Assembly: GCF_025961575.1 (NCBI RefSeq) | Contig: NZ_JAOQNX010000037.1 | Location: 1-45,127, forward strand | Origin: Rhodoblastus acidophilus | Lineage (GTDB): Bacteria > Pseudomonadota > Alphaproteobacteria > Rhizobiales > Beijerinckiaceae | Length of the DNA: 45,127 nucleotides | Reading direction: 5' to 3' | Part shown: one piece after another, positions 1 through 7,208 of the stretch | Layout of the letters: each line of letters begins with the position of its first letter | Position numbering within the stretch: the stretch's first letter is position 1 | Translations under genes and position numbers: made by a program | Notes under the pieces: model-generated | Database searches by the model: none | What the model saw: only the letters and a program-made list of their open reading frames with translations | What the model was told of the DNA's origin: nothing

Positions 1-1
1 C

Positions 2-67
2 ATCGTCACCTCCATCCACGGCGAAATCGCCGCAATCATCTGGCGCGTCGCTCCCGAAGGGAGTTGA
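2..67 (+). CDS. C-terminal tail of an unidentified protein (partial)
   Basis: An open frame enters from the left edge and ends at a TGA at 65-67. It gives 21 residues (IVTSIHGEIAAIIWRVAPEG plus S) with normal protein-like composition. Its stop lies directly against the convergent stop of the next gene at 68-70, which is a typical tail-to-tail arrangement. The fragment is too short to assign to a family, and it could be chance. Confidence 0.35.
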   Translation: MVTSIHGEIAAIIWRVAPEGS

Positions 68-2077
68 TCAGACAGCGCTCTTCGGCAACGGGCAGCTAAA
101 GGCAATGTGCTCGACGTCGATCTGGCTTTGTGAGTCCGACTCCAAGACTGCGACGAATTCGTCCGCCAGCAAGTCGACGAAATCGACGGCGTTAAACGAC
201 AGGTAAAGGTTGAGAATTTGCGCGCGTCGATCCGCCGGCGAGATCCGCCCGATCGCCGGCGCTGCCTTGCTTTGAAACTCAGCCCTGCTCATCAATATCG
301 AACGAAGGACGTCGCCCTTCCAAACATCCATATTCACGGTTGGCGAAAACAGTGGAGCCGTTTCGTCGGGTGAGCTTTCGGGTCGAATATGCGGACAAAA
401 CCCCGCTTGCTTTAATCGGTCCACATAATCGAAGTCGAAACCTACGCTTCCGTTTTGTATCACTTGCGTAAAAAGGTCCGACCGCAGCCAAGGGCAATTC
501 TTGTCGTGACTGAAGGCGGCGGCGTAGAAAATCTTCGCTTCGCGGGTGGAGACGAGAACAAAACGGCGTGGGTCGGCGATCAGCCATGCGTGGCATTCAT
601 CGCCGCATCCCTTCAAGATGACATGATCGACCGGTCCCGACCGATCTTGCTTTTCCCATTTGCAGGGACCGACCCAACGGGTCATTTCTGGATGGGCCTC
701 CGGCGAAAAGCCAGATGGAAAGCGCGTTTCGCAGTCATAGATGGCGTCACTGAAATCAACTTTGTCAAACTTTGCGCCATCGAAATTGACGCCGCCAAGT
801 TTTGCCCGCCTGAAGGTCGCACCGGTTAGATCAGCGTTGATGAAGCTGCCGGCGCCGCGGGCGTAGTCGAAATTCGCGCCAGCGAGGTGAGCGCCATCGA
901 ATTTTGCGCCCGCCATGCGGATGCCACCAGCACGAAGCCCTTCCGCTGCAATCTCACGGAAGTCGGCGTCAGTCGCAGCGACGATGGCGAAATCGGCGCT
1001 CTTCAGAGAAGCCCTGCGCAGGCGCGCACCGCTCAGGTCAACCTGGTGAATTCGCGCCCGATCAAGGTTTGCGCCGTCGAGAACAGCCTGGGTCAACTGG
1101 GCGACGGTCATTGCCACGCCACTCATGTCAGCGTTCGTCAGATTCGCTCCATGAGCGGCAAGCTCGTTGGCCTTCAGTCCTGACAGGTTGCGTTCCCTGA
1201 GGTCGGCGCCCGAAATGTCGAGCCTGTTGGTCGTCAGGTCTTTCATTTCGAGGCTGGCGAGATCAGACTTCAATCCGGCGTTCAGTTTGGCCTGCGAGAG
1301 CACAGCACTTGTGTCGACACCTCGTTGCGCCGCGTCCTCAAGGACTGAAACCGCCTCGGAGAATTTCTGCTCATTTGCAAGCGTCCGGCCAAGCTCGGCT
1401 ATTGCTTCGGCTTTGTGACCAGCGTCGGCAACATTGCGCCAAAGCGCCTCGTCTCTTTCACCATCATTGATGAGCCGGAGAAGCCGTGAGGCCTCCTTCG
1501 CTGCGTCGATATCGCCAGGATTGACCTTCAGGGCTGCAAGGGGACGCTTCAATGCCTCATTCACGTACCGCAACATTGCGGCGGCTGGCGAAACCGCCTG
1601 ATTTCCGGTTTCATTCTGTTTTACGTCAGAGAAAAACTCCGGCTCGATGATTGGGGTCTTTTCGACATCGCCGAGTTTGAGGGCGATGGCGCCGCAGATG
1701 TTGGAAACCAAGGCGCCGCTTTCGCTTCGCCACAGAGCGAGCATGATCGGGCCCGGGCGATAGAACGCGCCAAGGTTGACGCCGTTTGGCATTGCGGACG
1801 TGACTTCGATTTTGGACGGCACGACGCCCTTGTAGATCTGCGTGACATCGATCGTCGCGATGTTCGCGGCCAGCTGCTTAATTCCGCCTGCGTAAAAGAG
1901 CGAGCTTGCGCCGGCGTTCGTCCCGCCGCTTGCTCCCGTTCGGATGTCGATCACATTTCCGGAGACTATGACCGGTGCGCTTCGGACGTCGAAAGGCGCG
2001 CAGGTCGAAGCGGCGGCATTGCTTGCGACCGTAAAGAAGGCAACGAATGCAATGAAACAGCGTACGCGTTTCAGCAT
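68..2077 (-). CDS. Exported NTR-like / pentapeptide-repeat protein
   Basis: The chosen ATG at 2075-2077 places a clear Sec signal peptide (MLKRVRCFIAFVAFF, then an Ala-rich cleavage region) at the start; the in-frame extension upstream to 2149 would bury it. The mature protein starts near a Cys and has about 110 residues resembling the netrin-like (TIMP-like) domain of bacterial secreted proteins, with a hydrophobic 'VSGNVIDI' strand, an 'IYKG' motif and a late Cys (NICGAI). A TPR/Sel1-like helical stretch follows (about residues 210-270). Next come about 170 residues of pentapeptide repeats of A(D/N)LXX type, which form a right-handed beta-helix. The last 180 residues are Cys-containing and unrecognised. 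This domain order suggests a periplasmic or surface binding protein. No enzymatic motif is visible. Confidence 0.75.
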   Translation of the reverse strand: MLKRVRCFIAFVAFFTVASNAAASTCAPFDVRSAPVIVSGNVIDIRTGASGGTNAGASSLFYAGGIKQLAANIATIDVTQIYKGVVPSKIEVTSAMPNGVNLGAFYRPGPIMLALWRSESGALVSNICGAIALKLGDVEKTPIIEPEFFSDVKQNETGNQAVSPAAAMLRYVNEALKRPLAALKVNPGDIDAAKEASRLLRLINDGERDEALWRNVADAGHKAEAIAELGRTLANEQKFSEAVSVLEDAAQRGVDTSAVLSQAKLNAGLKSDLASLEMKDLTTNRLDISGADLRERNLSGLKANELAAHGANLTNADMSGVAMTVAQLTQAVLDGANLDRARIHQVDLSGARLRRASLKSADFAIVAATDADFREIAAEGLRAGGIRMAGAKFDGAHLAGANFDYARGAGSFINADLTGATFRRAKLGGVNFDGAKFDKVDFSDAIYDCETRFPSGFSPEAHPEMTRWVGPCKWEKQDRSGPVDHVILKGCGDECHAWLIADPRRFVLVSTREAKIFYAAAFSHDKNCPWLRSDLFTQVIQNGSVGFDFDYVDRLKQAGFCPHIRPESSPDETAPLFSPTVNMDVWKGDVLRSILMSRAEFQSKAAPAIGRISPADRRAQILNLYLSFNAVDFVDLLADEFVAVLESDSQSQIDVEHIAFSCPLPKSAV

Positions 2078-2362
2078 GGAATATGGCCTTTCGAAATTTG
2101 GCGCACGCTCACATTTATACGTTGCCTGGGCAAGTCGTGGAGCGCCCAATCAAATTGTTTTTGCGGGAAGCGCACGAGGCCTTTTATCTCGGGGCGCGCA
2201 GCGAGCCTACCGATCGACGGCTTGAGGTCCGACTGGAGACCGTCGCGGGCGCTGCCCGGAAGGGCCGGAATGAGCCGATGGCCGCCTGTCGCAGCTTGAC
2301 CGTGGCCTAACTTCTTCGGCGTTCAAGGCGTGTGGCTCGTCGTCATGAGGATGGCGGCGCGC

Positions 2363-3487
2363 TTACAAGATCCCCCACGCCCGATACCGCCTGCGGCCGG
2401 TCAGTTCGCGCAATCCAAGCCCGGCGATGAGGTCTTGCCCGGCGCGCGCGGAAACGTTCAGCGCCTTGGCCAGCAATTCGGGGGTGACGATCGGCTTCTC
2501 CAGGGCGAGGTCGAGCGCTTGCGGCAGACGCGACGTGCCCCGCCGGCCCTTCAAGCGTCCCTCGCGCGAGGCGCGCGCCAGCAGCCAGCGGTCATGATCC
2601 TTCAGGCCCTGTTCGGCGGCGGCCTGGATCGCCGCGAGCCAGAACAGAACTTTGGCTTCGGGCTCGCCCTGCTTGCGCCGGAGGCGGCCCGCCGCCCGCG
2701 CGCCGCAGTTCACGCACGTCAGATGGCTCGCGGTCTTGCCGCGCTGGCGCAACAGCGCGGCGGCGAGCAGGCGGCCGAGCCAATCCACATGTTGCAGCGG
2801 CTCGAGGTCGTCCCAAAGGACCGCGGCGATCGCCGCCGCGAGCACCGGCGGCAGATCGGCGGTCGCGGCGACGCCGTCGCGCCATTGGTCGAGCCGCTCG
2901 TCCTCGTCCCAGTCGAGATCGTAGACAAGCGGATCGCGGTCCTCGCGCGCGACGGCGGGCTTGCGTTCGAGCGCGAGGTTTGTCCGCGCCAGCGCGGCGT
3001 CGAGGGCCGCGAGTTCGGCGGCGAGCGGATCATCGTCCGCCGGATCGTCGGCGTCGGCAAAGGCCACCTCCCCTTCCTCGTCTTCACGCACGCCGGGCGC
3101 CTCGGCCCTGCCCTCCCCTTCCGGCAAATACCCGCCGCCGCGCAAAGTAGCGAGGCCGGCCAGCGACAGCGCCCAGTCTGGCGCGGCGGCGACGATCTGC
3201 CGGCGCGCCGCCAGCACCCGCGCGGCGCGGAGCAATTCCGGGGTGGGCGCGCGGGCGTCCATATGGGCGTCGTGGAGCACGAGGTCTTCGAGATGGGCGA
3301 GTTCGCCCTCGATCCAGAGCGAGGCGCAGGCGTCGGCGAAATGCGCGCGTTCGATCCAGCCATGGCGGATCGGGCTGGCGCGCAGCCGCTCGTCGAGCCG
3401 GGCGAGCGCGTCTTCGGCGCGCGCCAGCGGCCCCGCGAGCGCCCGCCACGGCAGGGAATCGAGAAAATTGACGCTCAACGAGGGCAT
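2363..3487 (-). CDS. DUF1612 / RHE_PE00001-family plasmid protein with C-terminal HTH
   Basis: The 374-residue product begins MPSLSVNFLDSLPWRALAGP and ends in a helix-turn-helix-like segment (PELLAKALNVSARAGQDLIA, then GLGLRELTGRRRYRAWGIL). The N-terminal 'LDERLRASP..HGWIERAHFADACASLWIEGE' region and the acidic middle match the DUF1612/RHE_PE00001 family, which is common on rhizobial plasmids. A central CVNCGAR motif may bind metal. The function is not established; the C-terminal HTH suggests DNA binding. It is monocistronic and followed by convergent sequence. Confidence 0.75.
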   Translation of the reverse strand: MPSLSVNFLDSLPWRALAGPLARAEDALARLDERLRASPIRHGWIERAHFADACASLWIEGELAHLEDLVLHDAHMDARAPTPELLRAARVLAARRQIVAAAPDWALSLAGLATLRGGGYLPEGEGRAEAPGVREDEEGEVAFADADDPADDDPLAAELAALDAALARTNLALERKPAVAREDRDPLVYDLDWDEDERLDQWRDGVAATADLPPVLAAAIAAVLWDDLEPLQHVDWLGRLLAAALLRQRGKTASHLTCVNCGARAAGRLRRKQGEPEAKVLFWLAAIQAAAEQGLKDHDRWLLARASREGRLKGRRGTSRLPQALDLALEKPIVTPELLAKALNVSARAGQDLIAGLGLRELTGRRRYRAWGIL

Positions 3488-3930
3488 CGAGCGGCCGGCC
3501 AGGCGAGGCGATCATCGTTCATGGCAACTTTTCCGGAAGCTCCGGCGATCTGGAGTGAATTACTCGCGATTTCATCATGTTGTCCGATCGCTCTTGAAAT
3601 CCGTAGCTAAAAATCCACCCCGGATTTTTGGCTAAGCGCTTCAAATTGAAATCGGCAACCAAAACCGACAACCGGACCGGCGATGTGGCCCCAATCGAGC
3701 ATTTTTGCGATGTTTTCCATGAACGGCAAACGCCTGCGATCCTTGGCTGCGATCTTCTTAACCGAAGCTATCATGGCTTTTACTTCTGTCATAGCGGCGT
3801 CTTGTCGGGAGGCGTCAACACTATCGATAAGGATAGCTTATCGATAGTGAGCCAGCCTACGGCTTATTGTTGCCATCTCGGAGCCAAAAGCGTTATCCTG
3901 GCGCCGATCTAAAGCTTCAAAGATGTCCCG
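3488..3930. other. Gene-free stretch upstream of vapB
   Basis: About 440 bases separate the DUF1612 gene from vapB. A minus-strand frame of 61 codons (3607-3792) exists but has no family match or strong ribosome site, so I do not call it. The clear structure here is the 13-bp inverted repeat at 3819-3849, listed separately. Confidence 0.5.
3819..3849. promoter_or_regulatory. Perfect 13-bp inverted repeat (operator or recombination core candidate)
   Basis: CACTATCGATAAG at 3819-3831 and its exact reverse complement CTTATCGATAGTG at 3837-3849 flank a 5-bp spacer, GATAG. The site lies about 80 bases before vapB, where VapBC autoregulation would be expected. Its arm length also resembles a tyrosine-recombinase core site, and a recombinase is encoded by the fourth gene of the same cluster. 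The sequence does not decide between these. Confidence 0.6.
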
Positions 3931-4188
3931 ATGGCCGAACCGCAACTCTCCATCCGCAGCGCCAAAGCCAGGCGATTGGCGCAAGACCTGGCCCGGCGCA
4001 CCGGCTTGCCGATGAACAAGCTGGTCGAGCGCGCCCTGCAGCATTACGACGCCGAGCTCAACGCCGCCAAAAACGCCGCTCCGATCGACGCCGTCTGGGA
4101 CCTCGCCGCCGCCGGACGCCAGAACGTCGCCGCGAACGCCACCTCCGCGCATGACGATCTTTATGACGCCGACGGCCTGCCGAAATGA
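3931..4188 (+). CDS. vapB: VapB-type antitoxin
   Basis: This 85-residue protein starts with a short DNA-binding segment, LSIRSAKARRLAQDLARRTG. A basic linker and an acidic, unstructured C-terminus follow, as in antitoxins of the Rv0623/PSK family. Antitoxins of this kind neutralise a PIN-domain ribonuclease with the C-terminal arm and repress their own promoter. Its stop overlaps the next start in an ATGA junction at 4185-4188, which implies translational coupling to vapC. Confidence 0.85.
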   Translation: MAEPQLSIRSAKARRLAQDLARRTGLPMNKLVERALQHYDAELNAAKNAAPIDAVWDLAAAGRQNVAANATSAHDDLYDADGLPK

Positions 4189-4598
4189 TCGCGCTCGACA
4201 CCTCCGCCATTGTCGCGATCGCCTTGGCCGAGCCCGAGGCGGAGAGTTTCAAGACCGTCCTGCGCGAAAATGCGCTGCTGATCGGCTGGCCGACGCTGTT
4301 TGAAACCCGCATCGTTCTCGCCGCCAAAGGGTTTTCCAACGCCGGCGCGATCGTGGCTCAACTTGCGGCGACGCCCAATGTCACGGCGCTGCCCTTCGAC
4401 GCCAAACATTTCTCGGCCGCCGAAGCGGCCTATGAGCGCTTCGGTCGCGGCCGCCATCCCGCCGGGCTCAATATGGGCGATTGTTTCGCCTATGCCGTGG
4501 CCGCCGTCGCCAAGGCCCCCCTGCTGTTCAAGGGCCTGGATTTTGGTCAGACCGACATCCTGCGCCACCCGGCGTCCAGCCGCTGCGATCAGGCGTGA
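4185..4598 (+). CDS. vapC: VapC-type PIN-domain ribonuclease toxin
   Basis: The 137-residue protein has the PIN acidic set: Asp5 in MIALDTSAIVAIAL, Glu40 in GWPTLFETR, Asp99 in NMGDCFAYA, and a late Asp near FKGLDFGQTD. VapC toxins cleave tRNA or rRNA in a Mg-dependent manner when free of VapB. Length and motif spacing are normal, so the toxin should be active. The start overlaps the vapB stop by 4 bases. Confidence 0.9.
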   Translation: MIALDTSAIVAIALAEPEAESFKTVLRENALLIGWPTLFETRIVLAAKGFSNAGAIVAQLAATPNVTALPFDAKHFSAAEAAYERFGRGRHPAGLNMGDCFAYAVAAVAKAPLLFKGLDFGQTDILRHPASSRCDQA

Positions 4599-4604
4599 TC
4601 CCTC

Positions 4605-4790
4605 ATGACCATGCTTCTCACCGTTGATGAGGTTATGGATCAGTGGGACGCGCTCCTCGCCCGCGTCGAGGCCGGCGAGGAGGTTCTGATCGCCCGCAAC
4701 GGCGCGCCGGTCGCGCGTCTGATCCGCTTCGGACCTGAACCCGCGAGCGAAAACGTCGACTCCGAAACCGAGCCTTTGCCAAAGCCATGA
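4605..4790 (+). CDS. Phd/YefM-type antitoxin (no toxin of its own)
   Basis: The 61-residue protein contains the Phd/VapB-like core 'VDEVMDQWDALLARVEAGEE' followed by VLIARNGAPVARLIRF, the standard Phd fold that binds operator DNA. It begins 6 bases after the vapC stop and its own stop overlaps the integrase start (ATGA at 4787-4790). No toxin follows; the partner position is occupied by a recombinase. It may be a leftover antitoxin or may have become a regulator of the integrase. Confidence 0.8.
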   Translation: MTMLLTVDEVMDQWDALLARVEAGEEVLIARNGAPVARLIRFGPEPASENVDSETEPLPKP

Positions 4791-5944
4791 CCGACGACGC
4801 CTACGTGGCCGAAACTGCGCGCGCCCTCGCCCTCGACGCCTTGGCGGCGATCCTGCCGATGGACCGCCGCGACGCGCTCGCCGCCACTTTGACCGACGAC
4901 GACGTCGCCACGCTCAAACATCTCGCCAATGAGGGGATCGGCGACAACAGCTTGCGGGCTTTGGCGTCCGATCTGGCCTATCTCGAAGCTTGGTCGCTGG
5001 CGGCGACAGGAAATCCCCTGCCCTGGCCGGCCCCGGAAGCGCTGGCGCTGAAATTTGTCGCCCATCATCTATGGGACCCGGAGAAGCGCGAGGCCGACGC
5101 GGCGCACGGCATGCCTGCCGAAGTCGAGGACGCGTTGCGCGGAAATGGCCATTTGCGCAGCTTCGGGCCGCACGCGCCGGCGACCGTGAAACGCCGGTTC
5201 GCCCATTGGGGCACGTTGCACCGTTGGCGCGGGCTCGACGGCCCTTTCGCCGCGCCGACGTTGCGCGCCGCGCTGCGCCTCGCCGTGCGCGCCTCGGCGC
5301 GGCCGCGGGGGCGAAAAAGCCAAAAAGCGGTGACCCGCGACGTGCTGGAGCAATTGCTGGCTGTTTGCGACTGGAATCGGCTGGTGGATTTTCGTGACAA
5401 AGCCTTACTTTTGGGGGCCTTCGCCTCAGGGGGGCGTCGTCGCAGCGAAATCGCCCGCCTGCGTCTCGAGCAGATCACGCGCGAAGCGCCTGTGCCTCGC
5501 GATCCTCAAAATCCCGGGGCGGGAACCCTGCCCTGCCTGTCGATCACACTCGGCCGCACCAAGACCGGATCAGCCGACGAGGAGACGCGCGTGCTGCTGA
5601 TCGGGCCGCCGGTCGAGGCGCTCGACGCCTGGATCGCAAAGGCCGGGATTGAGAAAGGCGCGGTGTTTCGCGCCATCGACCGCTGGGGCAACCTGGAGGA
5701 CAAAGCGCTCACGCCGCAGGCGGTCAATCTCATCGTCAAGCGGCGCTGCCTTCAGGCCGGGCTCGATCCTTACGCTTTTAGCGCCCACGGGTTGCGGTCC
5801 GGGTTTCTGACCGAAGCCGCGCGGCGCGGCGTCCCCCTGCCCGAAGCCATGCGGCAGTCGCAGCATCGCTCGGTGCAGCAGGCGGCGCGCTATTACAACG
5901 ACGCGGAAGCGCGGCTCGGCGCAGCGGCGCGACTGTTGGTGTGA
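4787..5944 (+). CDS. Site-specific tyrosine recombinase/integrase
   Basis: The protein has 385 residues. The N-terminal 170 residues are helical and resemble the core-binding SAM-like domain. The catalytic half carries an Arg in SGGRRRSEIARLRLEQI (about 218), Lys259 in LGRTKTG, the His-Leu-Arg box HGLRSGF (334-340), His360 in RQSQHRSVQQ and the nucleophile Tyr at 369/370 in ARYYND. All expected catalytic positions are present. It is the fourth gene of a run with vapB, vapC and the Phd-like gene, linked by 4-base overlaps and a 6-base gap. Likely roles are plasmid dimer resolution or mobility of the toxin-antitoxin island; no attachment site was proven. Confidence 0.9.
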   Translation: MTDDAYVAETARALALDALAAILPMDRRDALAATLTDDDVATLKHLANEGIGDNSLRALASDLAYLEAWSLAATGNPLPWPAPEALALKFVAHHLWDPEKREADAAHGMPAEVEDALRGNGHLRSFGPHAPATVKRRFAHWGTLHRWRGLDGPFAAPTLRAALRLAVRASARPRGRKSQKAVTRDVLEQLLAVCDWNRLVDFRDKALLLGAFASGGRRRSEIARLRLEQITREAPVPRDPQNPGAGTLPCLSITLGRTKTGSADEETRVLLIGPPVEALDAWIAKAGIEKGAVFRAIDRWGNLEDKALTPQAVNLIVKRRCLQAGLDPYAFSAHGLRSGFLTEAARRGVPLPEAMRQSQHRSVQQAARYYNDAEARLGAAARLLV

Positions 5945-6077
5945 GGCTTCAGACGCGTGTCAACACGATTGCGGCAGACCGCGCCAAACTGTTGAAACTC
6001 GCGCCCGACAACTTCGCGGCTGAAGACGGCCGCTCCCGCCGAAGACCTGCCGCCCGTTTCGCGAAAGACCGGAATTC

Positions 6078-6467
6078 TCAAACAGGCGCCATGTGTTGAT
6101 CGAACCATAGCGTCAGACTCTGTTCATCCATCTCGCCAGCCGCCAATTTCTGCCAAACGATGACGCATTCGACGTCGGTGGCCTCCAGCCCTTGGCCATT
6201 CAGGTTCAGAAAAAGTTCGGCGACGACCAGCGACGTCCTTTTGTTGCCGTCGGTGAACGGATGGTTCTTGCAAATTCCGTAGGCGTAGGTCGCGGCAAGT
6301 TGCGCAAGGCTCGCAGTCCCATAAGCGAACACGTTTTTAGGTCGGGCAAGGGCCGACTCCAGCAAACCTTCTTCCCGCAACCCGACGCCGCCGCCATGCT
6401 CGGCGATTTGCGCGTCATGAATCGCGAGCGCCACCGAGGCCGCGACCCATCTTGGCTCGTCGGCCAC
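6078..6467 (-). CDS. doc: Doc-type (Fic-fold) death-on-curing toxin
   Basis: The 129-residue protein carries the Fic/Doc active-site motif HPFTDGNKRT at about 69-78. The upstream helix 'GLREEGLLESALARPKNVFAYG' is characteristic of Doc. Doc phosphorylates and inactivates EF-Tu. The start is a GTG directly after the TAA of the upstream antitoxin gene, so translation is probably coupled. The antitoxin partner is an AbrB/MazE type rather than Phd. Confidence 0.9.
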   Translation of the reverse strand: MADEPRWVAASVALAIHDAQIAEHGGGVGLREEGLLESALARPKNVFAYGTASLAQLAATYAYGICKNHPFTDGNKRTSLVVAELFLNLNGQGLEATDVECVIVWQKLAAGEMDEQSLTLWFDQHMAPV

Positions 6468-6692
6468 TTATTTCGCCAGTTCGCGCAGGGCGTTGCGCCG
6501 CTTCTTCATGATCGCTTTGGCCGCTTCCATCTGATCCTCAAAGTCGGGATCGTACGGGGTCAGCCGCATGCCGCCCGGCGCAGGGGTGAGATAAAGCGTG
6601 TCGCCCTCTTTGAGATTGAACTGCGCCAAAGCTTCCTTCGGGATCGTCACGCCGGTGGAGTTGCCGATCAAACGCAGCTTCAATGCGACCAT
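6468..6692 (-). CDS. AbrB/MazE-type antitoxin paired with Doc
   Basis: The 74-residue protein shows the swapped-hairpin AbrB/MazE motif: LKLRLIGNSTGVTIPKEALA, then FNLKEGDTLYLTPAPGGMRL. The C-terminal tail (FEDQMEAAKAIMKKRRNALR) would wrap the toxin. It directly precedes doc with no gap. AbrB-fold antitoxins with Doc toxins form a known mixed class, so the pair is probably functional. Confidence 0.88.
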   Translation of the reverse strand: MVALKLRLIGNSTGVTIPKEALAQFNLKEGDTLYLTPAPGGMRLTPYDPDFEDQMEAAKAIMKKRRNALRELAK

Positions 6693-6749
6693 TGTGTCCT
6701 CCCGAAAGCAAGTTTGTATCTACGTTTGTAATAACATGGGACGCGAAGT

Positions 6750-6922
6750 GGTTCCACGAAAACCGCAAAGGCGAGGCCGGCGGAAATCGGAGCATTTGAT
6801 TTCGCCGAGACGACGGTGGCGTCGAAGGACCTAAGGATCCGCCCTCGGATGGCTTTGGCGGCCTGATCCGGGTCGTCATTGGTGAGCAGCCGAACGATGA
6901 CATTGGTGTCAATCGCCAGCAT
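6750..6922 (-). pseudogene. Truncated VapC-type PIN toxin
   Basis: The frame from the ATG at 6920-6922 begins MLAIDTNVIVRLLTNDDPDQ, the classical VapC N-terminus with the first catalytic Asp. About residue 30 the family resemblance ends and no further acidic PIN motif follows. The start overlaps the upstream antitoxin stop by 14 bases, as in intact vapBC pairs. The toxin is therefore a 5' remnant. The left boundary is approximate. Confidence 0.75.
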
Positions 6923-7130
6923 GCCGCCTCCGCGCTTCATCGAGAACGGCGGCGTCCATGTCCTCGACCGACCGGCGCTTTCCGTCGGTTTTGAGCATCG
7001 CGAACACGTCCGACACTTGCGTGGTTTCGAACAGCGGCGCGCGACGAAGCAAAACACCGTCCGGGACTTCTTCGACCACCAGTCTGGCGCCGACGGATAC
7101 CACGGTTGTCAAACGCTCGCCCGCGGACAT
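6909..7130 (-). pseudogene. AbrB/MazE-type antitoxin lacking part of its DNA-binding core
   Basis: The frame from the ATG at 7128-7130 reads MSAGERLTTVVSVGARLVVE, then EVPDGVLLRRAPLF, and ends in a normal toxin-binding tail (LDEARRRHAGD). In intact relatives, about 20 residues of the AbrB core (the KGQ...P...R strand-turn) lie between TTVVS and GARL. Here they are missing in frame. The protein could still be made but probably cannot bind its operator. Its cognate toxin, downstream, is truncated as well. Confidence 0.65.
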
Positions 7131-7208
7131 GTGTTCGTCTCCTCGGTAAGACAATGGTAAGATGGGCTCTGCCTGGCGCATCGGGAATGGCTCCGATAGC
7201 GAAACATC

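Noticed and set aside
3607-3792. 61-codon minus-strand frame
   Set aside because: No family resemblance, no convincing ribosome site, and it lies in an intergenic region with average composition.
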